A DNA stretch of 64,000 bases from Klebsiella sp. WP3-W18-ESBL-02 (lineage in GTDB: Bacteria > Pseudomonadota > Gammaproteobacteria > Enterobacterales > Enterobacteriaceae). The notes beneath the pieces are model-generated. The model was given only the letters and a program-made list of their open reading frames with translations. It did not search any database and was not told where the DNA came from. Made by a program: the position numbers and the translations under genes. This document shows, one piece after another, positions 10,361-19,770 of the stretch. How positions within the stretch are numbered: position 1 is the first letter of the stretch; each line of letters begins with the position of its first letter. The stretch covers positions 496,001 through 560,000 of the forward strand of contig NZ_AP021972.1 of the NCBI RefSeq assembly GCF_014168815.1, written 5' to 3'.

Positions 10361-10795
10361 ATGCGTTTAAATACTCTGTCTCCGGCCGAAGGCTCTAAAA
10401 AGGCGGGTCGCCGTCTGGGTCGTGGTATCGGTTCTGGCCTCGGTAAAACCGGCGGTCGTGGTCACAAAGGTCAGAAGTCTCGTTCTGGCGGTGGCGTACG
10501 TCGTGGTTTCGAGGGTGGTCAGATGCCTCTGTACCGTCGTCTGCCGAAATTCGGCTTCACTTCTCGCAAAGCAGCGATCACAGCGGAAATCCGTCTGTCT
10601 GACCTGGCGAAAGTGGAAGGCGGTATTGTTGACCTGAACACGCTGAAAGCAGCTAACATTATCGGTGTCCAGATCGAGTTCGCGAAAGTGATCCTGGCTG
10701 GTGAAGTTTCTACTCCGGTAACTGTTCGTGGCCTGCGTGTTACTAAAGGCGCTCGTGCTGCTATCGAAGCTGCTGGCGGTAAAATCGAGGAATAA
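10361..10795 (+). CDS. rplO: 50S ribosomal protein L15
   Basis: 144 residues, normal length. Gly/Arg-rich N-terminal extension (GRGIGSGLGKTGGRGHKGQ) threads into 23S rRNA. Late-assembly protein. Followed 7 bp later by secY, the usual coupling of L15 and the translocon. Confidence 0.99.
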   Translation: MRLNTLSPAEGSKKAGRRLGRGIGSGLGKTGGRGHKGQKSRSGGGVRRGFEGGQMPLYRRLPKFGFTSRKAAITAEIRLSDLAKVEGGIVDLNTLKAANIIGVQIEFAKVILAGEVSTPVTVRGLRVTKGARAAIEAAGGKIEE

Positions 10796-10802
10796 GTAGC
10801 AG

Positions 10803-12282
<1,480 letters not shown>

Positions 12283-12300
12283 TTTTTTCGCATATTTTTC

Positions 12301-12335
12301 TTGCAAAGTTGGGTTGAGCTGGCTAGATTAGCCAG
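12301..12335 (+). promoter_or_regulatory. alpha operon promoter, overlapped by a hairpin
   Basis: -35 TTGCAA (12301-12306) and -10 TAGATT (12324-12329), exactly 17 bp apart, about 95 nt before rpsM, as for the E. coli alpha promoter. The stem CTGGCTA (12319-12325) / TAGCCAG (12329-12335) with loop GAT lies across the -10 and is followed by a T-rich stretch, so the same bases may also weaken or end transcripts coming from the spc operon. Confidence 0.8.
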
Positions 12336-12445
12336 CCAATCTTTTGTATGTCTGTACGTTTCCATTTGAGTATCCTGAAAACGGGCTTTTCAGCATGGTG
12401 CGTACATATTAAATAGTAGGAGTGCATAGTGGCCCGTATAGCAGG
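12336..12445 (+). promoter_or_regulatory. alpha operon leader, S4 repressor site
   Basis: The leader and first codons of rpsM, which in E. coli fold into a nested pseudoknot bound by ribosomal protein S4 to block translation. The inverted segment CTGAAAACGGGCTTTTCAG (12374-12392) and the neighbouring start region agree with the E. coli leader as I remember it. The pseudoknot was not folded here. Confidence 0.7.
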
Positions 12446-12785
12446 CATTAACATTCCTGATCAGAAACATGCTGTGATCGCGTTAACCTCGATCTACGGC
12501 GTCGGTAAGACCCGTTCTAAAGCCATTCTGGCTGCAGCGGGTATCGCTGAAAATGTTAAGATCAGTGAGCTGTCTGAAGGACAAATCGACACGCTGCGTG
12601 ACGAAGTTGCCAAATTTGTCGTTGAAGGTGATCTGCGCCGTGAAATTAGCATGAGCATCAAGCGCCTGATGGATCTTGGTTGCTATCGCGGTTTGCGTCA
12701 TCGTCGTGGTCTCCCGGTTCGCGGTCAGCGTACCAAGACCAACGCACGTACCCGTAAGGGTCCGCGCAAACCGATCAAGAAATAA
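12429..12785 (+). CDS. rpsM: 30S ribosomal protein S13
   Basis: 118 residues, normal length, with a GTG start as in E. coli (ARIAGINIPDQKHAV). S13 sits in the 30S head and contacts L5 and P-site tRNA; the basic C-terminal tail ends RKGPRKPIKK. First gene of the alpha operon (rpsM rpsK rpsD rpoA rplQ). The strong-looking GGAG precedes the GTG, which lies in the S4-controlled leader structure. Confidence 0.99.
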   Translation: MARIAGINIPDQKHAVIALTSIYGVGKTRSKAILAAAGIAENVKISELSEGQIDTLRDEVAKFVVEGDLRREISMSIKRLMDLGCYRGLRHRRGLPVRGQRTKTNARTRKGPRKPIKK

Positions 12786-12798
12786 TCGGGGTGATTGA

Positions 12799-13191
<393 letters not shown>

Positions 13192-13224
13192 CGCTTCGTT
13201 TTCCAGGTTTGTTGGAGAAAGAAA

Positions 13225-13845
13225 ATGGCAAGATATTTGGGTCCTAAGCTCAAGCTGAGCCGTCGTGAGGGCACCGACTTATTCCTTAAGTCTGGCGTTC
13301 GCGCGATCGATACCAAGTGTAAAATTGAACAAGCTCCTGGCCAGCACGGTGCGCGTAAACCGCGTCTGTCTGACTATGGTGTGCAGTTGCGTGAAAAGCA
13401 GAAAGTTCGTCGTATCTACGGCGTGCTGGAGCGTCAGTTCCGTAACTATTACAAAGAAGCAGCACGTCTGAAAGGCAACACCGGTGAAAACCTGTTGGCT
13501 CTGCTGGAAGGTCGTCTGGACAACGTAGTATACCGTATGGGCTTCGGCGCCACTCGTGCAGAAGCACGTCAGCTGGTTAGCCATAAAGCAATCATGGTAA
13601 ACGGTCGTGTTGTTAACATCGCTTCTTATCAGGTTAAAGCGAATGACGTTGTTAGCATCCGTGAGAAAGCGAAAAAGCAATCTCGCGTTAAAGCCGCTCT
13701 GGAGCTGGCTGAACAGCGTGAAAAGCCAACCTGGCTGGAAGTTGATGCTGGCAAGATGGAAGGCACGTTCAAGCGTCAGCCTGAGCGTTCTGATCTGTCT
13801 GCGGACATTAACGAACACCTGATCGTCGAGCTTTACTCCAAGTAA
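13225..13845 (+). CDS. rpsD: 30S ribosomal protein S4, alpha autoregulator
   Basis: 206 residues, normal length. S4 starts 30S assembly by binding the 5' domain of 16S rRNA, affects decoding accuracy, represses this operon and also acts as an rRNA antitermination factor. S4-type RNA-binding domain at about residues 96-157 (RLDNVVYRMGF...). 33 bp after rpsK and 25 bp before rpoA. Confidence 0.99.
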   Translation: MARYLGPKLKLSRREGTDLFLKSGVRAIDTKCKIEQAPGQHGARKPRLSDYGVQLREKQKVRRIYGVLERQFRNYYKEAARLKGNTGENLLALLEGRLDNVVYRMGFGATRAEARQLVSHKAIMVNGRVVNIASYQVKANDVVSIREKAKKQSRVKAALELAEQREKPTWLEVDAGKMEGTFKRQPERSDLSADINEHLIVELYSK

Positions 13846-13870
13846 AGCTTAGTACCAAAGAGAGGACACA

Positions 13871-14860
13871 ATGCAGGGTTCTGTGACAGAGTTTCTAAAA
13901 CCGCGCCTGGTAGATATCGAGCAAGTGAGTTCGACGCACGCCAAGGTGACCCTTGAGCCTTTAGAGCGTGGCTTTGGCCATACTCTGGGTAACGCACTGC
14001 GCCGTATTCTGCTCTCATCGATGCCGGGTTGCGCGGTGACCGAGGTTGAGATTGATGGTGTACTTCATGAGTACAGCACCAAAGAAGGCGTTCAGGAAGA
14101 TATCCTTGAAATCCTGCTCAACCTGAAAGGGCTGGCGGTGAGAGTTCAGGGTAAAGATGAAGTTATTCTTACCTTGAATAAATCTGGCATTGGCCCTGTG
14201 ACCGCAGCCGATATCACCCATGATGGGGATGTCGAAATCGTCAAGCCGCAGCACGTGATCTGCCACCTGACCGATGAGAACGCCGCTATTAGCATGCGTA
14301 TCAAAGTTCAGCGCGGTCGCGGTTATGTGCCGGCTTCTGCCCGAATTCATTCGGAAGAAGATGAGCGCCCGATCGGCCGTCTGTTGGTCGACGCCTGCTA
14401 CAGCCCTGTAGAGCGTATTGCCTACAATGTTGAAGCAGCGCGTGTAGAACAGCGTACCGACCTGGACAAGCTGGTCATCGAAATGGAAACCAACGGCACA
14501 ATCGATCCTGAAGAGGCGATTCGTCGTGCGGCAACCATCCTGGCAGAACAACTGGAAGCTTTCGTTGATTTACGTGATGTACGTCAGCCGGAAGTGAAAG
14601 AAGAGAAACCAGAATTCGATCCGATCCTGCTGCGCCCTGTTGACGATCTGGAATTGACTGTCCGCTCTGCTAACTGCCTCAAGGCAGAAGCTATCCACTA
14701 TATCGGTGATCTGGTACAGCGTACCGAGGTTGAGTTGCTGAAAACGCCGAACCTGGGTAAAAAATCTCTTACCGAGATTAAAGACGTGCTGGCTTCACGT
14801 GGTCTGTCTCTGGGCATGCGCCTGGAAAACTGGCCGCCGGCAAGCATTGCTGACGAGTAA
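13871..14860 (+). CDS. rpoA: RNA polymerase alpha subunit
   Basis: 329 residues, normal length. The N-terminal domain (about 1-235) dimerises and nucleates the core enzyme; the C-terminal domain (about 249-329) binds UP elements and activators such as CRP and Fis. The DNA-contact residues around RSANCLKAE and the NLGKKSL helix are intact. Relevant partners in the same window are the UP-element-like A-rich stretch before rRNA P1 and the fis gene. Confidence 0.99.
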
Positions 14861-14900
14861 CCGGATCACAGGTTAAGGTTTTACTGAGAAGGATAAGGTC

Positions 14901-15287
14901 ATGCGCCATCGTAAGAGTGGTCGTCAACTGAACCGCAACAGCAGCCATCGCCAGGCTATGTTCCGCAACATGGCAGGTTCTCTGGTTCGTCATGAAATCA
15001 TCAAGACGACCCTGCCTAAAGCGAAAGAACTGCGTCGCGTAGTTGAGCCGCTGATTACTCTTGCCAAGACTGATAGCGTTGCTAATCGTCGTCTGGCATT
15101 CGCCCGTACTCGTGATAACGAGATCGTGGCAAAACTGTTTAACGAGCTGGGCCCGCGTTTCGCGAGCCGTACCGGTGGTTACACTCGCATTCTGAAGTGT
15201 GGCTTCCGTGCAGGCGACAACGCGCCGATGGCATACATCGAGCTGGTTGATCGTGCTGAGCCGAAAGCAGAAGCAGCTGCAGAGTAA
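14901..15287 (+). CDS. rplQ: 50S ribosomal protein L17
   Basis: 128 residues, one more than E. coli, starting MRHRKSGRQLNRNSSHRQ. L17 lies near the tunnel exit of the 50S subunit. Last gene of the alpha operon, with a strong terminator 13 bp after the stop. Confidence 0.99.
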   Translation: MRHRKSGRQLNRNSSHRQAMFRNMAGSLVRHEIIKTTLPKAKELRRVVEPLITLAKTDSVANRRLAFARTRDNEIVAKLFNELGPRFASRTGGYTRILKCGFRAGDNAPMAYIELVDRAEPKAEAAAE

Positions 15288-15300
15288 TTTGCAGTAAAGT

Positions 15301-15328
15301 AAAAAAACCCGCCTCGGCGGGTTTTTTT
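15301..15328 (+). terminator. alpha operon terminator
   Basis: Stem AAAAACCCGC / GCGGGTTTTT around the loop CTCG (15313-15316) with T run 15322-15328. A classic intrinsic terminator after rplQ. Confidence 0.95.
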
Positions 15329-15397
15329 ATATCCCCTCTTCCCCCATCCTATCTACAATAGCCGTATTGTTTTTGTTCAATTCAACGGAGTCGAATG

Positions 15398-15766
15398 ATG
15401 TGGCTACTGGACCAATGGGCTGAACGTCATATCAGCGATGCCCAGCGTAAAGGCGAATTTGATAACCTTCCTGGTCAGGGTGAACCGCTGAGCCTAGATG
15501 ATGATTCCGCCGTACCGGCAGAACTGCGTTCCGGCTACCGGCTGTTGAAGAATGCAGGCTGTTTACCTCCTGAGCTTGAACAACGTAAAGAGGCGATGGC
15601 GCTGGCCGACCTGCTGAAAGGCATTCGTCGGGAGGACGGGCGTTACCATGAGCTGAGCCGTAGGCTGGCGCTGATGGAGCTAAAGCTCCAGCAGGCGGGA
15701 CTGAGCACCGAGTTTTTGCGCGGTGATTATGCCGATAAACTCATGCAAAAAATTAACGAGGAGTAG
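15398..15766 (+). CDS. yhdN: DUF1992 protein YhdN
   Basis: 122 residues from the second ATG of a tandem ATGATG; I prefer 15398 because it gives the family start MWLLDQWAERHI and a 7-nt spacing from GGAG (15387-15390), against 4 nt for the first. The DUF1992 (DnaJC28-conserved) motif is visible: RKGEFDNLPGQGEPL and RLLKNAGCLPPELE. Function is unknown. Only 2 bp separate it from zntR, so the two are likely co-transcribed. Confidence 0.93.
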   Translation: MWLLDQWAERHISDAQRKGEFDNLPGQGEPLSLDDDSAVPAELRSGYRLLKNAGCLPPELEQRKEAMALADLLKGIRREDGRYHELSRRLALMELKLQQAGLSTEFLRGDYADKLMQKINEE

Positions 15767-15768
15767 CA

Positions 15769-16182
15769 ATGTACCGAATTGGCGAGCTGGCAAAACAGGC
15801 AGGTGTCACGCCTGACACCGTCCGTTATTATGAAAAGCAGCAGATGATGAGCCATGATGTACGCACCGAAGGCGGGTTCAGGCTCTATACTGCCGACGAT
15901 CTTCAACGTCTGAAGTTCATTCGTTATGCGCGGCAGCTTGGTTTTACACTCGAATCGATCCGCGAATTGTTGTCGATCCGTGTGGATCCGGAACACCATA
16001 CCTGCCAGGAATCTAAGAGCATTGTCCAGGCCAGACTCAGCGAAGTGGAGTTGCGTATTGAAGAGCTGCAGTCGATGCAGCACGCGCTCAAACAGCTGAA
16101 TGATGCCTGCTGTGGAAGCGCGCACAGCAGTGAATTTTGCTCCATTCTCAGTATTCTTGAACAGGGCGCTGGGGCGTCGTGA
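15769..16182 (+). CDS. zntR: Zinc-responsive MerR-family activator ZntR
   Basis: MerR-type regulator that activates the zinc exporter gene zntA when zinc is in excess; zntA is not in this window. 137 residues. Winged-helix DNA-binding domain at 1-70 (MYRIGELAKQAGVTPDTVRYY), then a dimerisation helix and the metal loop. Zinc ligands Cys79, Cys114, Cys115, His119 and Cys124 are all present. The tail ends ILEQGAGAS and lacks the last Cys that E. coli ZntR has at 141. Strong GAGGAG Shine-Dalgarno overlaps the yhdN end. Confidence 0.95.
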   Translation: MYRIGELAKQAGVTPDTVRYYEKQQMMSHDVRTEGGFRLYTADDLQRLKFIRYARQLGFTLESIRELLSIRVDPEHHTCQESKSIVQARLSEVELRIEELQSMQHALKQLNDACCGSAHSSEFCSILSILEQGAGAS

Positions 16183-16254
16183 AATCATTGTTGAATTTTT
16201 GAACCATGAGATCTACACTCGCCGCGTATCAATAACCCCAACTGGAGATATTTT

Positions 16255-16470
16255 ATGAGCCGCTATCAGCATACGAAGGGGCAGATTAAAGATAATGCGC
16301 TTGAAGCGCTGTTGCATGACCCGCTGTTTCGTCAGCGCGTTGAGAAAAACAAAAAAGGGAAAGGGAGCTACTTACGTAAGGAAAAACACGGTAAACAATA
16401 TGGTCGGGAGGCCAGTGGCAAACAAGCAATGTGCTTTTTTACCACTGGCTTTCTGCTTTCTGCGGCCTGA
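16255..16470 (+). CDS. arfA: Alternative ribosome-rescue factor A
   Basis: Backup rescue factor that enters stalled non-stop ribosomes and recruits RF2 when trans-translation fails. 71 residues as encoded; the first 45 (MSRYQHTKGQIKDNALEALL...) match E. coli ArfA closely, with the basic KGKGSYLRKEKHGK segment that enters the mRNA channel. The last 18 residues (FFTTGFLLSAA) are the hydrophobic tail that is normally never made, because the mRNA is cut in the hairpin at 16411-16449. Starts with ATG, GGAG 8 nt upstream. Its stop directly abuts the convergent mscL stop. Confidence 0.95.
   Translation: MSRYQHTKGQIKDNALEALLHDPLFRQRVEKNKKGKGSYLRKEKHGKQYGREASGKQAMCFFTTGFLLSAA
16411..16449 (+). promoter_or_regulatory. 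arfA intragenic hairpin (RNase III/terminator type)
   Basis: A long stem inside the arfA reading frame: GCCAGTGG (16411-16418) pairs with CCACTGGC (16442-16449), continuing inward with A/T pairs and AAGCA (16424-16428) / TGCTT (16432-16436) around the loop ATG. In E. coli the same element is cut by RNase III or ends transcription, giving a stop-less mRNA that only makes active ArfA if tmRNA is out of action. Confidence 0.85.
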
Positions 16471-16881
16471 TTAAGAACGGTTATTCTGTTCTTTCAGCAG
16501 ATCGCGAATTTCGGACAGCAGCACTTCTTCTTTTGTTGGCGCCGGAGCGGCAGCCGGTTCTTCTTTCTTACGGTTAAGCTTGTTCATCAGCTTAATGGCC
16601 ATAAAGATAGCGAAAGCGACAATAATAAAATCAAATATGTTCTGGATGAATACGCCGTAATGCATGACCACGGCAGGAATATCACCCTGTGCGTCACGCA
16701 GCGTCACTGCAAACTGTTTGAAATCAATCCCACCGATTAAAAGACCCAGCGGCGGCATGATGATGTCTGCAACGAGGGATGACACAATCTTGCCAAACGC
16801 CGCACCAATAATGACACCCACTGCCAAATCAACAACATTTCCCCGCATCGCGAATTCGCGAAACTCTTTAATAATGCTCAT
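16471..16881 (-). CDS. mscL: Large-conductance mechanosensitive channel
   Basis: 136 residues, the E. coli length. Pentameric inner-membrane valve that opens at near-lytic tension in osmotic downshock. The N-terminal helix and gate are intact (EFREFAMRGNVVDLAVGVII; gate residues Leu19 and Val23), followed by two membrane helices and a charged C-terminal helix ending KEQNNRS. GGGAGA lies upstream of the ATG. Convergent with arfA: the two stop codons touch with no spacer. Confidence 0.98.
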   Translation of the reverse strand: MSIIKEFREFAMRGNVVDLAVGVIIGAAFGKIVSSLVADIIMPPLGLLIGGIDFKQFAVTLRDAQGDIPAVVMHYGVFIQNIFDFIIVAFAIFMAIKLMNKLNRKKEEPAAAPAPTKEEVLLSEIRDLLKEQNNRS

Positions 16882-16995
16882 TTTATTCTCCCTTGTGCTA
16901 GCTGACGTTTATAAGTTTAACAAATGTTTATCTAATTTCCATTGGTGATAATAAATATGACGGCATTAATTAACCCTGAAATATGAGAGGGTTAA

Positions 16996-17022
16996 TAAAA
17001 AGGCGCCCTTTTGAGCGCCTTT
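16996..17022 (-). terminator. trkA operon terminator
   Basis: On the minus strand an AAAGGCGC / GCGCCTTT stem is followed by TTTTATTAA. It lies 7 bp after the trkA stop and ends the def-fmt-rsmB-trkA transcript. Confidence 0.85.
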
Positions 17023-17028
17023 GGAAAA

Positions 17029-18405
17029 TTAAAGGAAGAAGGGGCTGGGCTGGAACAATCGCTCTACGTCGGAAATATATTTTTTGTCGGTCAGGAACAT
17101 AATGACGTGATCGCCTTGTTCAATGCGCAAATTATCATTGGCAATCATAACGTCATTCCCGCGGACCACTGCGCCGATAATCGTACCCGGCGGCAGTTTG
17201 ATTTCGTCAATCACGCGCCCAACCACCCGCGATGTGCTTTCATCACCGTGAGCAACGGCTTCAATTGCCTCGGCAACGCCACGACGCAGTGACGAGACGC
17301 CAACAATATCCGCTTTGCGCACGTGGCTCAACAGCGCAGAGATCGTGGCCTGCTGTGGCGAGATCGCAATATCGATAACGCTGCCCTGAACCAGATCGAC
17401 ATAGGCGCGGCGTTGGATCAACACCATCACTTTTTTGGCGCCCATCCGCTTGGCCAGCATTGCGGACATGATATTCGCTTCATCGTCGTTGGTGACGGCG
17501 ATGAACAGATCAACTTGATCGATATGCTCTTCCGCCAGCAGCTCTTGATCCGATGCATCACCAAAGAAGACGATGGTATTTTGCAGCTTCTCTGCCAGTT
17601 CGGCCGCGCGCTGCTGATTACGTTCAATCAGCTTCACGCTGTAATCTTTTTCCAGACGGCGTGCCAGGCCGGCGCCGATATTACCGCCGCCAACCAGCAT
17701 GATGCGCTTATACGGTTTTTCCAGCCGCTGAAGCTCGCTCATGACCGCGCGAATATGCTGTGATGCGGCAATAAAGAACACTTCATCCCCGGCTTCCACG
17801 ATAGTGGAACCCTGCGGACGAATAGGGCGATCATGACGGAAGATGGCCGCCACGCGGGTATCAATGTGCGGCATATGCTCGCGCATAGTCGACAGGGCAT
17901 TACCCACCAGCGGGCCACCGTAATACGCCTTCACTACTGCCAGGCTGACCTTGCCTTCGGCGAAATTGACGACCTGCAGCGCACCCGGGTATTCGATCAG
18001 GCGGTAGATGTTGTCAATGACCAGCTGCTCAGGCGCGATGAGATGGTCGATCGGTACGGCGTCGCTCTGGAACAGCTTATCGGCGTCGCGCACATAGTCC
18101 GGTGAGCGGATTCGTGCGATACGGTTAGGCGTATTGAATAATGAGTAGGCGACCTGGCAGGCGACCATATTCGTTTCATCCGAACTGGTCACAGCAACCA
18201 GCATATCGGCATCGTCAGCACCCGCCTCGCGCAGCACGCGAGGATGTGAGGCATGGCCTTGCACAACGCGGAGGTCGAATTTGTCCTGCAGGCTGCGCAG
18301 GCGCTCGCCGTTGGTGTCAACGATGGTGATGTCGTTGTTTTCCCCGACCAGGTTTTCCGCCAGCGTGCCGCCGACTTGTCCGGCGCCCAGAATGATAATT
18401 TTCAT
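17029..18405 (-). CDS. trkA: Trk potassium uptake regulator TrkA
   Basis: 458 residues, normal length. Peripheral NAD(H)-binding subunit that controls the TrkH/TrkG potassium channels. Two tandem RCK units are visible: Rossmann motifs IILGAGQVGGTLAENL at residue 3 and MLVGGGNIGAGLARRL at about 235, each followed by a TrkA-C domain. Last gene of the def-fmt-rsmB-trkA cluster, 21 bp after rsmB. No strong Shine-Dalgarno is seen, so coupling to rsmB is possible. Confidence 0.98.
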   Translation of the reverse strand: MKIIILGAGQVGGTLAENLVGENNDITIVDTNGERLRSLQDKFDLRVVQGHASHPRVLREAGADDADMLVAVTSSDETNMVACQVAYSLFNTPNRIARIRSPDYVRDADKLFQSDAVPIDHLIAPEQLVIDNIYRLIEYPGALQVVNFAEGKVSLAVVKAYYGGPLVGNALSTMREHMPHIDTRVAAIFRHDRPIRPQGSTIVEAGDEVFFIAASQHIRAVMSELQRLEKPYKRIMLVGGGNIGAGLARRLEKDYSVKLIERNQQRAAELAEKLQNTIVFFGDASDQELLAEEHIDQVDLFIAVTNDDEANIMSAMLAKRMGAKKVMVLIQRRAYVDLVQGSVIDIAISPQQATISALLSHVRKADIVGVSSLRRGVAEAIEAVAHGDESTSRVVGRVIDEIKLPPGTIIGAVVRGNDVMIANDNLRIEQGDHVIMFLTDKKYISDVERLFQPSPFFL

Positions 18406-18426
18406 CAGTTGCGACCCGTTATCTCA

Positions 18427-19716
18427 TTACTTTTTGATTAGCTTAGCGTAGAAGAAGCCATCACCTTCTTCGGCACCGGGTAAATTCTGGCGGCCTGGCT
18501 GCTCGGGCGTGCCGGTCTCGCAGAGTACGGCATCCGGCGTACGGGCCAGGAATGCGGCAATTTGCTGTTGGTTTTCTTCCGGCAGAATGGAGCAGGTGGC
18601 GTACACCAGCGTACCGCCTGGTTTCAGATGCGCCCAGGTGGCATTGAGTATTTCGGCCTGTAGCTGGGCCAGCTCGGCGATGTCTCGATCCCGGCGCAGC
18701 CATTTAATATCAGGGTGGCGGCGAATGACGCCGGTCGCAGAACACGGCGCATCCAGCAGAATACGATCGAACTGCTGCTCGCCGCACCATTGCTCAGGAT
18801 AACGACCATCGCCTTGTTTTACCGTCGCTTTCATTCCCAGGCGCTTCAGGTTGTCATAAACGCGTGAAAGCCGCTTTTCATCGACGTCCACCGCCATAAC
18901 ATCGGCCTGTGGTGCGACTTCCAGAATATGAGTTGTTTTACCGCCTGGCGCACAGCACAGATCGAGGATCTGTTCGCCGTTTTCCGGCAGCAGATAGTTT
19001 ATACACCCTTGAGCGGACGCATCCTGTACGGTCACCCAGCCTTCGTCAAACCCCGGCAAGGCGTGCACGGGTGCTGGCGTTTCCAGACGCACGGCATCCG
19101 GATACTCTGGATGGGGGTAACCCGTCATGCCGGCTTCCGCGAGCAGGCCAAGCCAGGCGTCACGCGTATGATGGTTGCGGTTGACGCGCAACCACATTGG
19201 CGGGCGCTGATTATTGGCCTCGAGAATGGCTTCCCACTGCTGGGGATAGGCAGACTTAATACGCTTCACCAGCCAGGAAGGATGAAGGAAACGCAAATCG
19301 CTTTGCGCGAATTCGGCCAGTAGCTCTTCCTGGCGGCGCTGGAACTGACGCAGCACGCCGTTGATTAGCCCTTTCAACTGAGGACGCTTAATGACGACCG
19401 CGCCCTCAACGGTTTCGGCCAGCGCGGCGTGTGGGGGAATACGGGTATGCAGCAGCTGGTAAACACCAACCATGATCAGGTAGTGAACCGTGCGCTGTTT
19501 GCCCGTCATCGGGCGTTCCATCAGCTGTTGGATCATCCACTCAAGCTGCGAAAGCGTGCGCAGCACGCCGAAGCACAGTTCCTGCAGCAGCGCTTTATCT
19601 TTATCGGCCACTTTTTGCTGTAATGCCGGTAGCACGTTGCTTAGAGACTGCCCTTTTTCGACAACCTGTTCAACGGCCTGGGCCGCCATACTGCGTAAAT
19701 TAAGATATTTTTTCAT
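18427..19716 (-). CDS. rsmB: 16S rRNA m5C967 methyltransferase
   Basis: 429 residues, normal length. Methylates C967 of 16S rRNA with SAM. N-terminal NusB-like RNA-binding domain (1-140) and C-terminal Rossmann methyltransferase (from about 240: LDLCCAPGGKTTHIL). The two catalytic cysteine motifs of the RsmB/NSUN family are present, DAPCSATG and YATCSIL. Between fmt and trkA on the minus strand; a terminator-like hairpin lies in the gap from fmt. Confidence 0.98.
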   Translation of the reverse strand: MKKYLNLRSMAAQAVEQVVEKGQSLSNVLPALQQKVADKDKALLQELCFGVLRTLSQLEWMIQQLMERPMTGKQRTVHYLIMVGVYQLLHTRIPPHAALAETVEGAVVIKRPQLKGLINGVLRQFQRRQEELLAEFAQSDLRFLHPSWLVKRIKSAYPQQWEAILEANNQRPPMWLRVNRNHHTRDAWLGLLAEAGMTGYPHPEYPDAVRLETPAPVHALPGFDEGWVTVQDASAQGCINYLLPENGEQILDLCCAPGGKTTHILEVAPQADVMAVDVDEKRLSRVYDNLKRLGMKATVKQGDGRYPEQWCGEQQFDRILLDAPCSATGVIRRHPDIKWLRRDRDIAELAQLQAEILNATWAHLKPGGTLVYATCSILPEENQQQIAAFLARTPDAVLCETGTPEQPGRQNLPGAEEGDGFFYAKLIKK

Positions 19717-19724
19717 AACCGTAA

Positions 19725-19752
19725 AAATAAAAATGCCCGGAGACTCCGGGCT
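19725..19752 (-). terminator. Terminator-like hairpin between fmt and rsmB
   Basis: GCCCGGAG (19735-19742) and CTCCGGGC (19744-19751) form a strong inverted repeat. On the minus strand it is followed by ATTTTTATTTTT, so it reads as an intrinsic terminator after fmt but before the rsmB start. It likely lowers rather than stops rsmB-trkA expression, or rsmB has its own promoter here. Confidence 0.7.
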
Positions 19753-19770
19753 TTAAAAAGGTACGAACCG

